Assembly (NCBI RefSeq): GCF_003061515.1
Contig: NZ_CP028924.1
Location: forward strand, 62,001-126,000
Direction of reading: 5' to 3'
Length of the DNA: 64,000 bases
DNA from: Colwellia sp. Arc7-D
Lineage (GTDB): Bacteria > Pseudomonadota > Gammaproteobacteria > Enterobacterales > Alteromonadaceae
The notes under the pieces are model-generated. The model saw only the letters and a list, made by a program, of their open reading frames with translations, searched no databases and was not told the origin of the DNA. Positions 31,424 to 39,645 of this stretch are shown here, piece after piece. Made by a program: the position numbers and the translations under genes. Position 1 is the first letter of the stretch. Each line of letters opens with the position of its first letter.

Positions 31424-31447
31424 AAAACCGCAATTAATGCGGTTTTT
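31424..31447 (-). terminator. Terminator of the tetrahaem cytochrome gene
   Basis: AACCGC and GCGGTT flank an ATTAAT-type loop and, on the minus strand, are followed by a run of T residues. It sits between the two cytochrome genes, so they are probably separate transcription units. Confidence 0.8.
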
Positions 31448-31468
31448 ATCATTAGCTTTAGGTTAACG

Positions 31469-32695
31469 CTATTTCATTGACGCCATGTATTTTGCAAGCT
31501 CAGTCATATCGCTTTCTGAAAGCTTAGAAGCAACACTTTGCATCATGGTATTGTAATCGTTATTACGCTCACCTTTTTTAAAGTTCATCAATTGAGCTTT
31601 AAGGTACGATTCGTTTTGACCTGCAATCGTTGGGAAGCCAGCTTTATTCATGCCTTTACCGTTAGCACCGTGACATGCAACACAAGCCGTGATTTTACGC
31701 TTAACGTTACCACCAAAATACAACTTTTTACCGATATCAGAACCAGCTAACTCTGCCGTTGCTATTTTTTGTGCGGCATAATAACTCGCAATTTCTAACA
31801 TGTCTTGATCGCTTAACGCTGAAGCCATTGGTCCCATAACTGCGTTTTCACGTGTTCCGGCTTTAAATTCTTGTAACTGCTTTATGAGGTAATCAGCACT
31901 TTGACCAGCAAGTTTAGGGTAGATAGCAACAGGGCTGTTACCGTCAGCGCCATGACAAGCAGCACAAGTGGCTGATTTAGCTTTACCTGCAATTACCTCT
32001 GCAGTAATTGGTGCTGCAGGCGTTACTCTGCGTGGTACTACGTTTGCAACGGCAGCGGGGTCAGCAAAATAAGCGGCCATATCGGCAATGTCATCGTTGG
32101 TCATATTGCCAGCAAATTGATTCATTGCGTAGTTGTTACGACTTTTGTTTTTAAAGTTCATTAACTGTTTAGCAATATACTCTGGGTGTTGATTAGCTAA
32201 ATTAGGGTAAATCAGTACTTCGCTATTACCTTCATTGCCGTGACAACCGATACAAGATGCAATATTTCGAGAAGGGTCGCCAAGTTCATATAAGCTTTTA
32301 CCTGCTGCTGGGCTAGGTATATAGGCTGCAGGGGCAGCACTTCCTGTTGAAGCAGCATCAGCAGAGTCGCCATCTTGGCTTGATCCATCGTGCGGTAAAC
32401 CTGAAAAATATGCCGCTAAGTCAACCATATCTTGTTCAGATAAAGGTGCTGCCATTGGACCCATTAATGGGTTTTTACGATCACCCGATTTAAAAGCCTT
32501 TAACTGTTTAACAATGTAATCAGCATGTTGACCTGCTAAGTTGGGAAATGTATCGCTAGCGCCAATACCGTTAGAACCATGACATGCAGCACAAGTTGCT
32601 GCTTTAGTTTTACCTGCATCAGCATCGCCGGATGCAGCTACAGCAAAATTAATACTCAGTAGTGTTAAAATCAAAGAAGTTAAAATATGTTTCAT
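31469..32695 (-). CDS. Tetrahaem c4-type cytochrome (fused tandem c4)
   Basis: A secreted c-type cytochrome with four CXXCH sites: CAACHGSNG (near 35), CIGCHGNEG (near 142), CAACHGADG (near 242) and CVACHGANG (near 338). At 408 residues it is twice the length of ordinary c4, and its second half resembles the neighbouring 206-residue c4. A low-complexity Ala/Ser/Asp linker (about 107-130) follows the first domain. It most likely arose by duplication and fusion of a c4 gene and should carry electrons in the periplasm; partner unknown. It is divergent from engB. Confidence 0.9.
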   Translation of the reverse strand: MKHILTSLILTLLSINFAVAASGDADAGKTKAATCAACHGSNGIGASDTFPNLAGQHADYIVKQLKAFKSGDRKNPLMGPMAAPLSEQDMVDLAAYFSGLPHDGSSQDGDSADAASTGSAAPAAYIPSPAAGKSLYELGDPSRNIASCIGCHGNEGNSEVLIYPNLANQHPEYIAKQLMNFKNKSRNNYAMNQFAGNMTNDDIADMAAYFADPAAVANVVPRRVTPAAPITAEVIAGKAKSATCAACHGADGNSPVAIYPKLAGQSADYLIKQLQEFKAGTRENAVMGPMASALSDQDMLEIASYYAAQKIATAELAGSDIGKKLYFGGNVKRKITACVACHGANGKGMNKAGFPTIAGQNESYLKAQLMNFKKGERNNDYNTMMQSVASKLSESDMTELAKYMASMK

Positions 32696-32853
32696 AACTA
32701 AACTCTCAACATGCTTTTGTGTTTTTTATTGAATGCATTCAATAAGCCGGAAAATCGGCAACATCATACACCATTAACGCACTTTAGAGGTGTTTTTAGC
32801 TAATTTTTTTAGCAAAAATTGAATACAATTGCATCTTTAATGTGAAAAAACGA

Positions 32854-32859
32854 TATAAT
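32854..32859 (+). promoter_or_regulatory. Probable -10 element of engB
   Basis: A perfect TATAAT overlaps the first in-frame ATG (32858-32860), which therefore cannot be in a transcript started here. This favours the downstream TTG at 32891 as the engB start. The -35 is weak (TTGCAT, 19 bp upstream). Confidence 0.45.
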
Positions 32860-32890
32860 GCCGTTTTTACTTATACAGTTGGATCTAAAC

Positions 32891-33547
32891 TTGTCATCTA
32901 CAGCCATTCATCTTAGCAAAGCGACCTTTACACTTAGCGCACCCGATATCCGTCGTTTACCCGCAGATAGTGGTATTGAAGTGGCATTTGCAGGTCGCTC
33001 TAACGCAGGTAAATCAAGTGCGTTAAATACATTAACTAATCAAAGAAGCCTTGCGCGTACCAGTAAAACCCCTGGCCGTACTCAACTGATAAATATTTTC
33101 GAAATTGCCGAAAATAAGCGCTTAGTTGATTTACCCGGCTATGGCTTTGCCAAAGTACCCATGGAAATGAAAAAAAAGTGGCAAAAAGCATTAGGTGAAT
33201 ACCTAGAAAAACGCGAATGCCTAAAGGGTTTAGTTATATTAATGGATATACGCCATCCGTTGAAAGATCTTGATATGGACCTTATTCAATGGGCTGCAGA
33301 CGGTGATCTACCTGTGTTAGCGTTGTTAACAAAAAGCGATAAGCTTTCTCAGGGTAAAGTCAGTGCACAAGTACTTGCCGTTAAAAAAGAACTCGCAAAA
33401 TTAAACGCTGATATTAAAGTGCAGGCGTTTTCGTCATTAAAGCGCAGTGGATCAGAACAAGCAGATAAAGTTATTTGTGATTGGTTTCAAGATGAAAATA
33501 TTCAAGCGTTAAATGAGCTTAGCGATGAGCCGTTAATCGAAGAATAA
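32891..33547 (+). CDS. engB: Ribosome biogenesis GTPase EngB (YihA/YsxC)
   Basis: An essential GTPase needed for assembly of the large ribosomal subunit. G-motifs are visible: [12 protein letters not shown] (G1), the TPGRTQ segment (G2), [10 protein letters not shown] (G3), TKSDK (G4). Length of 218 residues from the chosen TTG compares with 210 in E. coli. TTG 32891 has GGAT 6 bases upstream, whereas the ATG at 32858 overlaps a -10 element. A weak hairpin terminator (GCGCCTCGA with TCGGGGCG, about 33572-33592) follows. Confidence 0.95.
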   Translation: MSSTAIHLSKATFTLSAPDIRRLPADSGIEVAFAGRSNAGKSSALNTLTNQRSLARTSKTPGRTQLINIFEIAENKRLVDLPGYGFAKVPMEMKKKWQKALGEYLEKRECLKGLVILMDIRHPLKDLDMDLIQWAADGDLPVLALLTKSDKLSQGKVSAQVLAVKKELAKLNADIKVQAFSSLKRSGSEQADKVICDWFQDENIQALNELSDEPLIEE

Positions 33548-33661
33548 TTACCACATAATTGATTATACAAGCGCCTCGAATTATCGGGGCGTTTCTATTT
33601 TATAAGTTTTATCTTTTGAACTCGTTGGTCAATTTAATATCAATGTTGAAAACTCTACAAG

Positions 33662-34189
33662 TTACTTTTTCGACAAATTGATAGCTGAATCGTTTAACTT
33701 TTCATGGTTTACATGTTGAGTAAAACGCTGCAATAACAGCGTTAACTTTGGGTGAATGTAACGTTGGTAAAAAGGACGGTTTGGTGAGCTATAAAGGTAA
33801 TCAGTAAGCTCGATTTTGTTGGCTTTAAACGCACAAAAGGTCAGAACCTGAGTTATAATTTTTTCATTAAAATCGGTTTGTAATTGGCGTAAAACTATAT
33901 CAACTTTACTCGCCTGTTCAGCACTATAAGTATAAATAGCAGAGCGATATTTGTGACGCATTGAGTGATCAGCAGTACACGCATGTGTATGTAAATGTAT
34001 GCTGACCAAATTAGCGAGTGAAATAACATCAGGCTCAAAATATACTTCAATAGCTTCAGAAAACTGACTATTTGAACCAGATGAAGATATCCAGCCTTGA
34101 TTGATTTTAACAATGCCGTTCAAAGATGCAAAAACACCTTCGGTACACCAATGACAACCACCACCTAAACCTACTTTACTTATTGCCAC
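33662..34189 (-). CDS. Divergent MsrA-like peptide methionine sulfoxide reductase
   Basis: A second MsrA-family protein directly after msrA. The active-site region reads GGGCHWCTEGVF instead of GCFWG, and later blocks (FSEAIEVYFEP, HKYRSAIYTYSAEQ) align with MsrA. An extra Cys three residues after the first could act in resolving. The start is set at GTG 34189, eight bases after the msrA stop and preceded by GAGG; the frame is open further upstream, but that part is out-of-frame msrA sequence. Length 175 residues. Probably translated from the same mRNA as msrB and msrA. Confidence 0.8.
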   Translation of the reverse strand: MAISKVGLGGGCHWCTEGVFASLNGIVKINQGWISSSGSNSQFSEAIEVYFEPDVISLANLVSIHLHTHACTADHSMRHKYRSAIYTYSAEQASKVDIVLRQLQTDFNEKIITQVLTFCAFKANKIELTDYLYSSPNRPFYQRYIHPKLTLLLQRFTQHVNHEKLNDSAINLSKK

Positions 34190-34196
34190 TTTAGCC

Positions 34197-34694
34197 TCAC
34201 TGTTCAGGCAGTACCCAATCAGCTCTTGGAAAATGGCAAGTGTAACCATTTGGCACGCGTTGTAAGTAGTCTTGATGCTCAACTTCAGCTTGCCAAAAAT
34301 CGCCAACTGGTTCAACTTCAGTAACCACTTCACCCGGCCACAAACCAGAAGCATTAACATCAGCAATGGTTTTTATCGCAATGGCTTTTTGCTCTTCACT
34401 AGTATAATAAATAGCGGAGCGATACTCACTGCCTAGATCATTGCCTTGTCTATTTTTTGTAGTAGGATCATGTATTTGAAAAAATAATTCTAAAATTTTT
34501 CGATACCCGATCACAGTATTATCAAAATAAACTTCAATACCTTCTGCATGATTACCGTGATTGCGGTAAGTGGCATTTTCAACATCACCACCGGTATAAC
34601 CCGCACAGGTTTCTGTAATGCCAGGCAATCGGCGAATTAAATCTTGCATACCCCAAAAACAACCACCGGCTAGTACGGCTCGTTCAATGGTCAT
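34197..34694 (-). CDS. msrA: Peptide methionine-S-sulfoxide reductase
   Basis: Reduces the S-epimer of methionine sulfoxide in proteins. The catalytic GCFWGMQD is near residues 11-18, with [12 protein letters not shown] and the C-terminal QDYLQR block typical of the short bacterial MsrA. At 165 residues it is complete but lacks the long C-terminal extension with resolving Cys residues seen in E. coli. It starts 3 bp after msrB ends. Confidence 0.94.
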   Translation of the reverse strand: MTIERAVLAGGCFWGMQDLIRRLPGITETCAGYTGGDVENATYRNHGNHAEGIEVYFDNTVIGYRKILELFFQIHDPTTKNRQGNDLGSEYRSAIYYTSEEQKAIAIKTIADVNASGLWPGEVVTEVEPVGDFWQAEVEHQDYLQRVPNGYTCHFPRADWVLPEQ

Positions 34695-34697
34695 ATG

Positions 34698-35141
34698 TTA
34701 TCCCTCTACTTGTGGTAAATACGCTTCATAGCCTTCATCGATCATATTGTCACGGTGAATAAATTTGAGTGAAGCAGAATTAATGCAGTACCTTAAGCCA
34801 CCTTGTGCAACCGGACCATCGGTAAATACATGGCCTAAATGACTATCACCATGTGTAGACCGAACTTCTGTTCTCACCATGCCATGAGTATCGTCGGTAA
34901 GTTCATTTACATTGGTATTTTCAATCGGTTTACTAAAACTTGGCCAGCCACAGCCAGCGTCAAACTTATCTGCTGAGGCAAACAATGGCTCTCCTGAAAC
35001 AACATCAACATAAATTCCAGGTGCGGTGTTTTCTAATAGCTCACCAGTCCAAGGGCGCTCAGTGCCGCTTTCTTGTGTAACTCTATATTGTTCAGCGGTT
35101 AAGCCCGCAATAGCATCGTTTGATTTTGTATATTGAGACAT
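34698..35141 (-). CDS. msrB: Peptide methionine-R-sulfoxide reductase, zinc-free type
   Basis: Reduces the R-epimer of methionine sulfoxide. The catalytic Cys lies in RYCINSASLKF and a candidate resolving Cys in FDAGCGWPSF. The two CxxC pairs that bind structural zinc in E. coli MsrB are replaced (VVSGEPLF in place of CxxC), so this is the zinc-free form. First gene of the msrB-msrA-msrA2 operon; GAGG-type ribosome site upstream. Confidence 0.94.
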   Translation of the reverse strand: MSQYTKSNDAIAGLTAEQYRVTQESGTERPWTGELLENTAPGIYVDVVSGEPLFASADKFDAGCGWPSFSKPIENTNVNELTDDTHGMVRTEVRSTHGDSHLGHVFTDGPVAQGGLRYCINSASLKFIHRDNMIDEGYEAYLPQVEG

Positions 35142-35503
35142 AAGAACTCCTCATTGTTTGATGACGATTAATAATTTATTAAAGCAATAAATGAATGAAA
35201 TATTATCTTGTACATTACTGCTTAACAATAGACCGGAAAGTTAAGTATTAATTCGTCAATGTATTGAAACTATATTGAGTAAAATTTCCATATAACAAGG
35301 TTTACAAGCGTTAATACTTGTCGAAGTAAATAATAGATCATTATAAGTAAGTCTTAATAACATTAAAGAATCGCGTTAATTCCAGTATAAATCAGCCTAA
35401 AAATATATAGCTGCTATATTTAATGGGCGATAATCGCAAATTCGAGTTTACTTAGAAGTAAGTTGTTTAGTAGGCCTTGTCGAAACATTACAAGGAAAGA
35501 AAA

Positions 35504-35965
35504 ATGAATTTTAAACTTACCATAGCATTTATAGTCACTATTGCCGCTTTTAACGCGCATGCCGAAAGTTGGAATAAACAACAAACCGAAGTGTGGGATG
35601 TTGTTTTAGCTTCGTATGAAGATATAGATAAACGTGATAACAACTGGACTGATAAATGGGTCACCGAAGACGCCATAGTTTGGGGCAACAGTACACCAAT
35701 GCCTCGAACTCGAAGTGCAATAAAACGCTGGGAAAAATTTAGTCTTGGAGATGGAACCATCAATAATGTTGCAGAGTATAGCCCAACTGCAATTGTTGTA
35801 CATGGCGACACCGCCGTTGCTCATTATTACTATTCTAATGGTACTACCTCAAAAAAAGGCGATCAAAAAATTACTCATGGTCGCTGTAGTGATGTGCTAG
35901 TAAAAGATAAAAAATCATGGAAGTTTGTCTCTTGGCATTGTGCAGACGAGCATAAAAAGCATTAA
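35504..35965 (+). CDS. Secreted NTF2/SnoaL-like protein
   Basis: A 153-residue protein with a signal peptide (MNFKLTIAFIVTIAAFNAHA) and one NTF2/SnoaL-like (DUF4440 type) fold: a helical start with SYEDIDKRDNNWTDKW, and conserved beta strands around TAIVVHGDTAVAHYYYS and WKFVSWH. Members include small-molecule binders and isomerases; no function can be assigned. The ATG at 35504 is chosen over an in-frame TTG at 35477 because AAGGAAAG sits 6 bases upstream. Confidence 0.75.
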   Translation: MNFKLTIAFIVTIAAFNAHAESWNKQQTEVWDVVLASYEDIDKRDNNWTDKWVTEDAIVWGNSTPMPRTRSAIKRWEKFSLGDGTINNVAEYSPTAIVVHGDTAVAHYYYSNGTTSKKGDQKITHGRCSDVLVKDKKSWKFVSWHCADEHKKH

Positions 35966-36027
35966 CGGCTTGATTAGGTAGTCTGAATAAATTTTTCAAG
36001 AGACGGTTGATGTCGAATTTTAGGCAT

Positions 36028-36115
36028 AAAAAAACCGATGGCTAAATTGGCCATCGGTATAGAAGCTTGGGGAAGCTAGAATTCAAAATTATTACAACAG
36101 GTCTCAAAAGAGAAC
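36028..36115 (-). ncRNA. Predicted small RNA B, homologous to the polA-linked RNA
   Basis: On the minus strand a promoter (TTTACT, 18 bp, TATAAT; 36122-36151) is followed about 80 bp later by a strong terminator (ACCGATGGC/GCCATCGGT, 36034-36058, then a T-run). No coding frame lies between, and no other minus-strand gene could use this terminator. The RNA shares TGTTGTAATAATTTT and TAGCTTCCCC with RNA A (21.6 kb); the core lies 53-55 bases after the -10 in both. AGCTT-CCCC-AAGCT (36063-36076) is a perfect 5-bp hairpin with CCCC as its whole loop. The terminators of A and B differ in sequence, so the core rather than the 3' end is conserved. Confidence 0.72.
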
Positions 36116-36121
36116 GAAGCA

Positions 36122-36151
36122 ATTATAGAGTAACCACTCTATAAAAGTAAA
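36122..36151 (-). promoter_or_regulatory. Promoter and dyad of small RNA B
   Basis: Minus-strand TTTACT (36146-36151) and TATAAT (36122-36127), spacing 18. A perfect dyad TTATAGAGT-N4-ACTCTATAA (36123-36144) covers the -10, so a dimeric repressor could bind there. A second dyad, AGTAAAG-N-CTTTACT, overlaps the -35 at 36146-36160. Confidence 0.65.
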
Positions 36152-36159
36152 GCCTTTAC

Positions 36160-37026
36160 TCTAAAAAAAGTTAAAGTTAATTATATTTGGTGTTTTTTTT
36201 ATGTGTGGAGGAGCCATAAATAATTAGAAACGCGTCACCGGATGAGAAAATTTAAATATTAATTAGGTTTGTGACTGCCCTTACTATTTGAAATAACCTT
36301 CAATATATTCACTATTGCCACTTTGCGGACTGTAAAAAATCCTGACACTTGAACATATTTATTTCCGCTTTAGCGCGCCAAGGGGACATTAGCACCAACA
36401 AATATTAGTGCAAAAAACTAAGCTGATTGGAGGTTTGTTTGACCGTCACTTATGACAAAAAGCCGACCTAATTTATCGTTTGAATTCATTCTGTTCTACG
36501 TTAACTTAGGATATGAAAGCGGACGTTGTTAAGCTCAAGGCTAAGGTGTGTTCTGTTGCAGAACACAATCGTTTTATCCAGGAATTAAACAACTTTAACG
36601 GTGAAGTTTTTCATTGCTGTCACTTGGACATTAATGGAAATATAGAAGGCTAATAACAATTTTAGGTCTGTTCACTCATTCTACACCGTTTCAAATTAAA
36701 GTTAGTGAAGGAGTGTGAGTGTTTTTACATATTTTGGCATTGGAGGGAATCTCGGAGAATTAAAATAAATTACGAGTAACTGGTTCCTAAGATCTATAAC
36801 ACATGGAAAGTGTGAGGTGTTTGTATAAATATATACCTAAATGCTACTAAATTGTCTGTTCTCTTTGGTTATTTTTGATTACTAACGTTTTTTTATTAAA
36901 TAAATCAACTAATTGATGACCAGTTCTGTGTCGGAATAATTTACACCTTTTCATTATTTTGATTTCCCTCCTTGTTGCTGTTAGCTAAGCGACTGAATTT
37001 GTTGCTTATATTTTATTTACATTATA
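36160..37026. other. Gene-poor stretch with degenerate repeat remnants
   Basis: No recognisable gene. The blocks AAGCCGACCTAATT (36460-36473) and TTAGGATATGAA (36506-36517) are shared, in the same order, with 5811-5928. A 46-codon frame at 36513-36653 is listed separately. The rest shows nothing I can interpret. Confidence 0.45.
36513..36653 (+). CDS. Possible 46-residue open frame
   Basis: ATG with TTAGG immediately upstream, encoding a Cys-containing product (MKADVVKLKAKVCSVAEHN at the start, ending NGNIEG). It lies inside a stretch with degenerate repeat blocks and resembles no family I know. It may be a fragment of a lost gene. Confidence 0.2.
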   Translation: MKADVVKLKAKVCSVAEHNRFIQELNNFNGEVFHCCHLDINGNIEG

Positions 37027-37042
37027 TGGCACATTATTTGCT
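37027..37042 (+). promoter_or_regulatory. Sigma-54 promoter of the PEP-CTERM gene
   Basis: TGGCAC-ATTAT-TTGCT matches the sigma-54 consensus TGGCAC-N5-TTGCW with GG and GC exactly 10 bp apart. It is 90 bp before the PEP-CTERM start codon. Control of PEP-CTERM genes by RpoN with the PrsK/PrsR system is known in other proteobacteria. Confidence 0.82.
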
Positions 37043-37108
37043 TGATATCTTTTGTAAAATAAACAACCATCTTACCGAGCCGCAAAGGAATGCAGTATAT
37101 CCCGAGTG

Positions 37109-37124
37109 GCCTTTTTAAAAAGGC
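37109..37124 (+). promoter_or_regulatory. Leader hairpin overlapping the ribosome-binding site
   Basis: GCCTTTTTAAAAAGGC is a perfect 16-base palindrome whose 3' arm contains the only AAGG before the start codon at 37133. In RNA it could hide the ribosome site; this is inference. Confidence 0.4.
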
Positions 37125-37132
37125 TTCAATGA

Positions 37133-37909
37133 ATGAATATAAGTAAACGTCTGAAAGCATCAGCTATTTTTAGTAGTATCATAATAACAACCTTCGTAGG
37201 TATGTCTTCAGCACAAGCAGGGGCTATATACCTCACTGGTCACGATATCTTATCCCACAGTAATCAAAACAATTATGATGATGTCGTTTTGAACTATTTA
37301 CGAGGTGCAGGAACAACTAACGAGATAGCTGCTGCTGATTACAACATAGGGCTAGTTAGTTCTGGCAACCTGAGTGGCTTTGGTACTGTTACTACTCACA
37401 GTAGCAGTTTTGCTACTGGTACTGACTTCAGCAACTATTTATCTGGAATTGATGTTTTAGTTGTAAGAGAAAATTTGGCAGATGATTTCTTGATCACCTA
37501 TAAAAGCATATTTACTGATTGGTTTAATGGCGGCGGTGATATTTGGGCAGATACAAGCAATGGTGCATCTGGGTATTATGATTGGTTGCCTTTAGGTGTC
37601 GCAGCAGACGGGCAAGGCATAAATCAAAGTACAGGGTTTACTGCCACAGCGGCTGGAACAGCAATTGGCATAACTAGTAATATGATTAATGGCTTTCCAA
37701 CTCATAGTCGTTTTACTTCATGGGATCCTACGTTTACAGTATTAGAAACACATACAAGTTTCCCTAACGATGCTGTTTCATTAGGAATCCAAGAAGCCAA
37801 AATCATAAATGGTAGTATCATAACCGATGTTCCAGAACCATCAACCCTTGCAATTTTCGCACTTGGCATGATGGGCCTAATGTCACGTCGTTTTAAGAAA
37901 ATATCTTAA
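37133..37909 (+). CDS. PEP-CTERM sorting domain protein
   Basis: A secreted protein (signal peptide about 1-29, ending AQA) with a C-terminal sorting tag: DVPEPSTLAIFALGMMGLM followed by a basic tail SRRFKKIS. The PEP motif, hydrophobic helix and Arg-rich end are recognised by an exosortase, which in known systems exports proteins linked to exopolysaccharide. The middle (Gly/Ser/Thr/Asp-rich, with FTDWFNGGGDIWADTSNG) has no domain I can name. No exosortase or EPS gene lies in this window, so the sorting machinery must be elsewhere. Promoter is sigma-54 type. A terminator with stem ACATCAAT/ATTGGTGT and seven T follows at 37937-37966. Confidence 0.88.
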   Translation: MNISKRLKASAIFSSIIITTFVGMSSAQAGAIYLTGHDILSHSNQNNYDDVVLNYLRGAGTTNEIAAADYNIGLVSSGNLSGFGTVTTHSSSFATGTDFSNYLSGIDVLVVRENLADDFLITYKSIFTDWFNGGGDIWADTSNGASGYYDWLPLGVAADGQGINQSTGFTATAAGTAIGITSNMINGFPTHSRFTSWDPTFTVLETHTSFPNDAVSLGIQEAKIINGSIITDVPEPSTLAIFALGMMGLMSRRFKKIS

Positions 37910-37936
37910 TTTAGTTTTTAAGTTATCTCCTAGAAA

Positions 37937-37966
37937 ACATCAATTGTAATGATTGGTGTTTTTTTG
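37937..37966 (+). terminator. Terminator of the PEP-CTERM gene
   Basis: ACATCAAT pairs with ATTGGTGT (one G-U) around a 7-base loop, followed by seven T residues. The stretch from here to 38593 contains no gene I can support. Confidence 0.75.
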
Positions 37967-38593
37967 TTTATTCTCATTGGTAAGAGAAGTGATTTGTTCA
38001 CTAAAGCACCACCATGGAATTAATATCCTTTGCTATACCATCTGAGAAAAGCCCTCATACAATACACATTAGATATCAACACTACGAGTGACAATTTTAG
38101 TGTTTTTAAGAAAATATTAATTTTCACAAAACGTCAGCTTAGGAGATAAACGAAAGGTATGTGATCATCACCGCTCGTTTCCGCTTTGCGCACTTACTTG
38201 TCTTTATTTTTGGTGGTTTGTGACGATTGTTATAGTTTTCTCATGATTTTTGATGTGAAAGTTTAAACTGATTTATCCTTATCTAGCTATAGCCCTTAAA
38301 ACTATCGAACAAGAATTTTTACTTTATTTGAAGATCCACATAACTGTTTTATGTTACTGGACATTAGCAATGAGATTAAGGTGTATTACGTAATAGTCAT
38401 TAATTTCTAACCACTGCTGATAGGCAGCTAATCCACAGAAGGGGTCATTGATACGTTTAAATTTATAAGCGTACTAACCAACGAGTAGAGGATGATTTTA
38501 TTTTGGAACGAAGTGGGTGTTTTTTTGAGGCTCTTAATTTAAATAAACTAAAAAGCGATGATAAACGACTCAGGGTTTTCATTACTACCCTGA

Positions 38594-39526
38594 TTAATCT
38601 TCAAATAACATGAAACTATATTCAGGATTTTTTTTGGCTTTATACATGGCGCTATCTGCGTTCTTCATTAGCGTTTTTTCGTTGTTACCATGTGCTGGAA
38701 ACATCGCTATTCCAATACTTGCTGAAATGGTGATGTTATTTTTTTCAATACAGAATGGCTGATTAAGTGCGTTGCAAATCTTTTCTGCAAGTTTGATGGC
38801 ATCTTCAGTTTGGCTGATCTGAGGAAGTATGATGACAAACTCATCACCACCTAGGCGTGCAACCGTGTCAACTTCTCGGTGAATAATACCTTTAATACGT
38901 TGTGCAATCTCTATTAATAATTTATCACCTATACAATGTCCAAAGGTATCATTTACAGGTTTGAACTTGTCTAAATCAAGCATAAGTAAGGCGAGTAACT
39001 TTTTGTTTCGTTTACATTGAGCCAATGATTTCTGCAAGTTTTCTGATAATAGACGGCGGTTGGGTAAATTAGTTAAAGGGTCATATAAGGCGAAATGTTC
39101 TAATTTATGTTCATATGCTTTTTGTTTAGTAATATCTTCAATAATACCTAAAACAACTTGTTTACCATCAATATCTGTTAATGCAACACCACTGATACTG
39201 ATCGGATATTTTGTACCATCTTTTCGTATATATTCTTTTTGATTTGGACCAAAACGTCCAGTTGCTTCCAAGTCTTTAAGTTGCTGTTGTTCCTGCGCTT
39301 CATATTCTCTTGGCGTAATATCCCAGTAGCTTAAATTAATAAATTCCTGTTTTGCGTAACCTGTAGATTTTAAAATGGAATCGTTTACTTCCAGGAACTT
39401 GCCTGTGTTGGCATCAACTACTGCCATACCAACAGGTGATAATTGAAAAAGGGTTGAGAATATTTTTTCTGAACGCAGTAGTTTTAGTGCTAGTGCATTG
39501 TCTGGACTATCGATCAGCTTTGTCAT
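38594..39526 (-). CDS. PAS-GGDEF diguanylate cyclase
   Basis: A cytoplasmic sensor making cyclic di-GMP. The PAS domain (about 25-140, LSPVGMAVVDANTGKFLEVN) is followed by GGDEF (about 150-305) with an intact active site RLGGDEF and an intact inhibitory site REVD (RxxD) six residues before ARL. It follows the periplasmic binding protein gene with a 119-bp gap in the same direction, so the two may share a transcript. Confidence 0.92.
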   Translation of the reverse strand: MTKLIDSPDNALALKLLRSEKIFSTLFQLSPVGMAVVDANTGKFLEVNDSILKSTGYAKQEFINLSYWDITPREYEAQEQQQLKDLEATGRFGPNQKEYIRKDGTKYPISISGVALTDIDGKQVVLGIIEDITKQKAYEHKLEHFALYDPLTNLPNRRLLSENLQKSLAQCKRNKKLLALLMLDLDKFKPVNDTFGHCIGDKLLIEIAQRIKGIIHREVDTVARLGGDEFVIILPQISQTEDAIKLAEKICNALNQPFCIEKNNITISASIGIAMFPAHGNNEKTLMKNADSAMYKAKKNPEYSFMLFED

Positions 39527-39645
39527 TTTCAGATGTACTCTATTGATACATTAAGCCATTTTTAAATGAAATTATATAAGTTAAATGATAACTTTTTTAA
39601 TTTTTGATTCTATTATTTATATTAGTTGAGATATTCCTAAGCGCG

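Noticed and set aside
33662..34366. MsrA-like gene starting far upstream at 34366
   Set aside because: The first 59 codons overlap msrA in another frame and have no family sequence; GTG 34189 with GAGG is the sensible start.
37081..37110. c-di-GMP riboswitch in the PEP-CTERM leader (CCGCAAAGG resembles part of GEMM)
   Set aside because: Only a few bases match; the second conserved stem and its loop are not visible.
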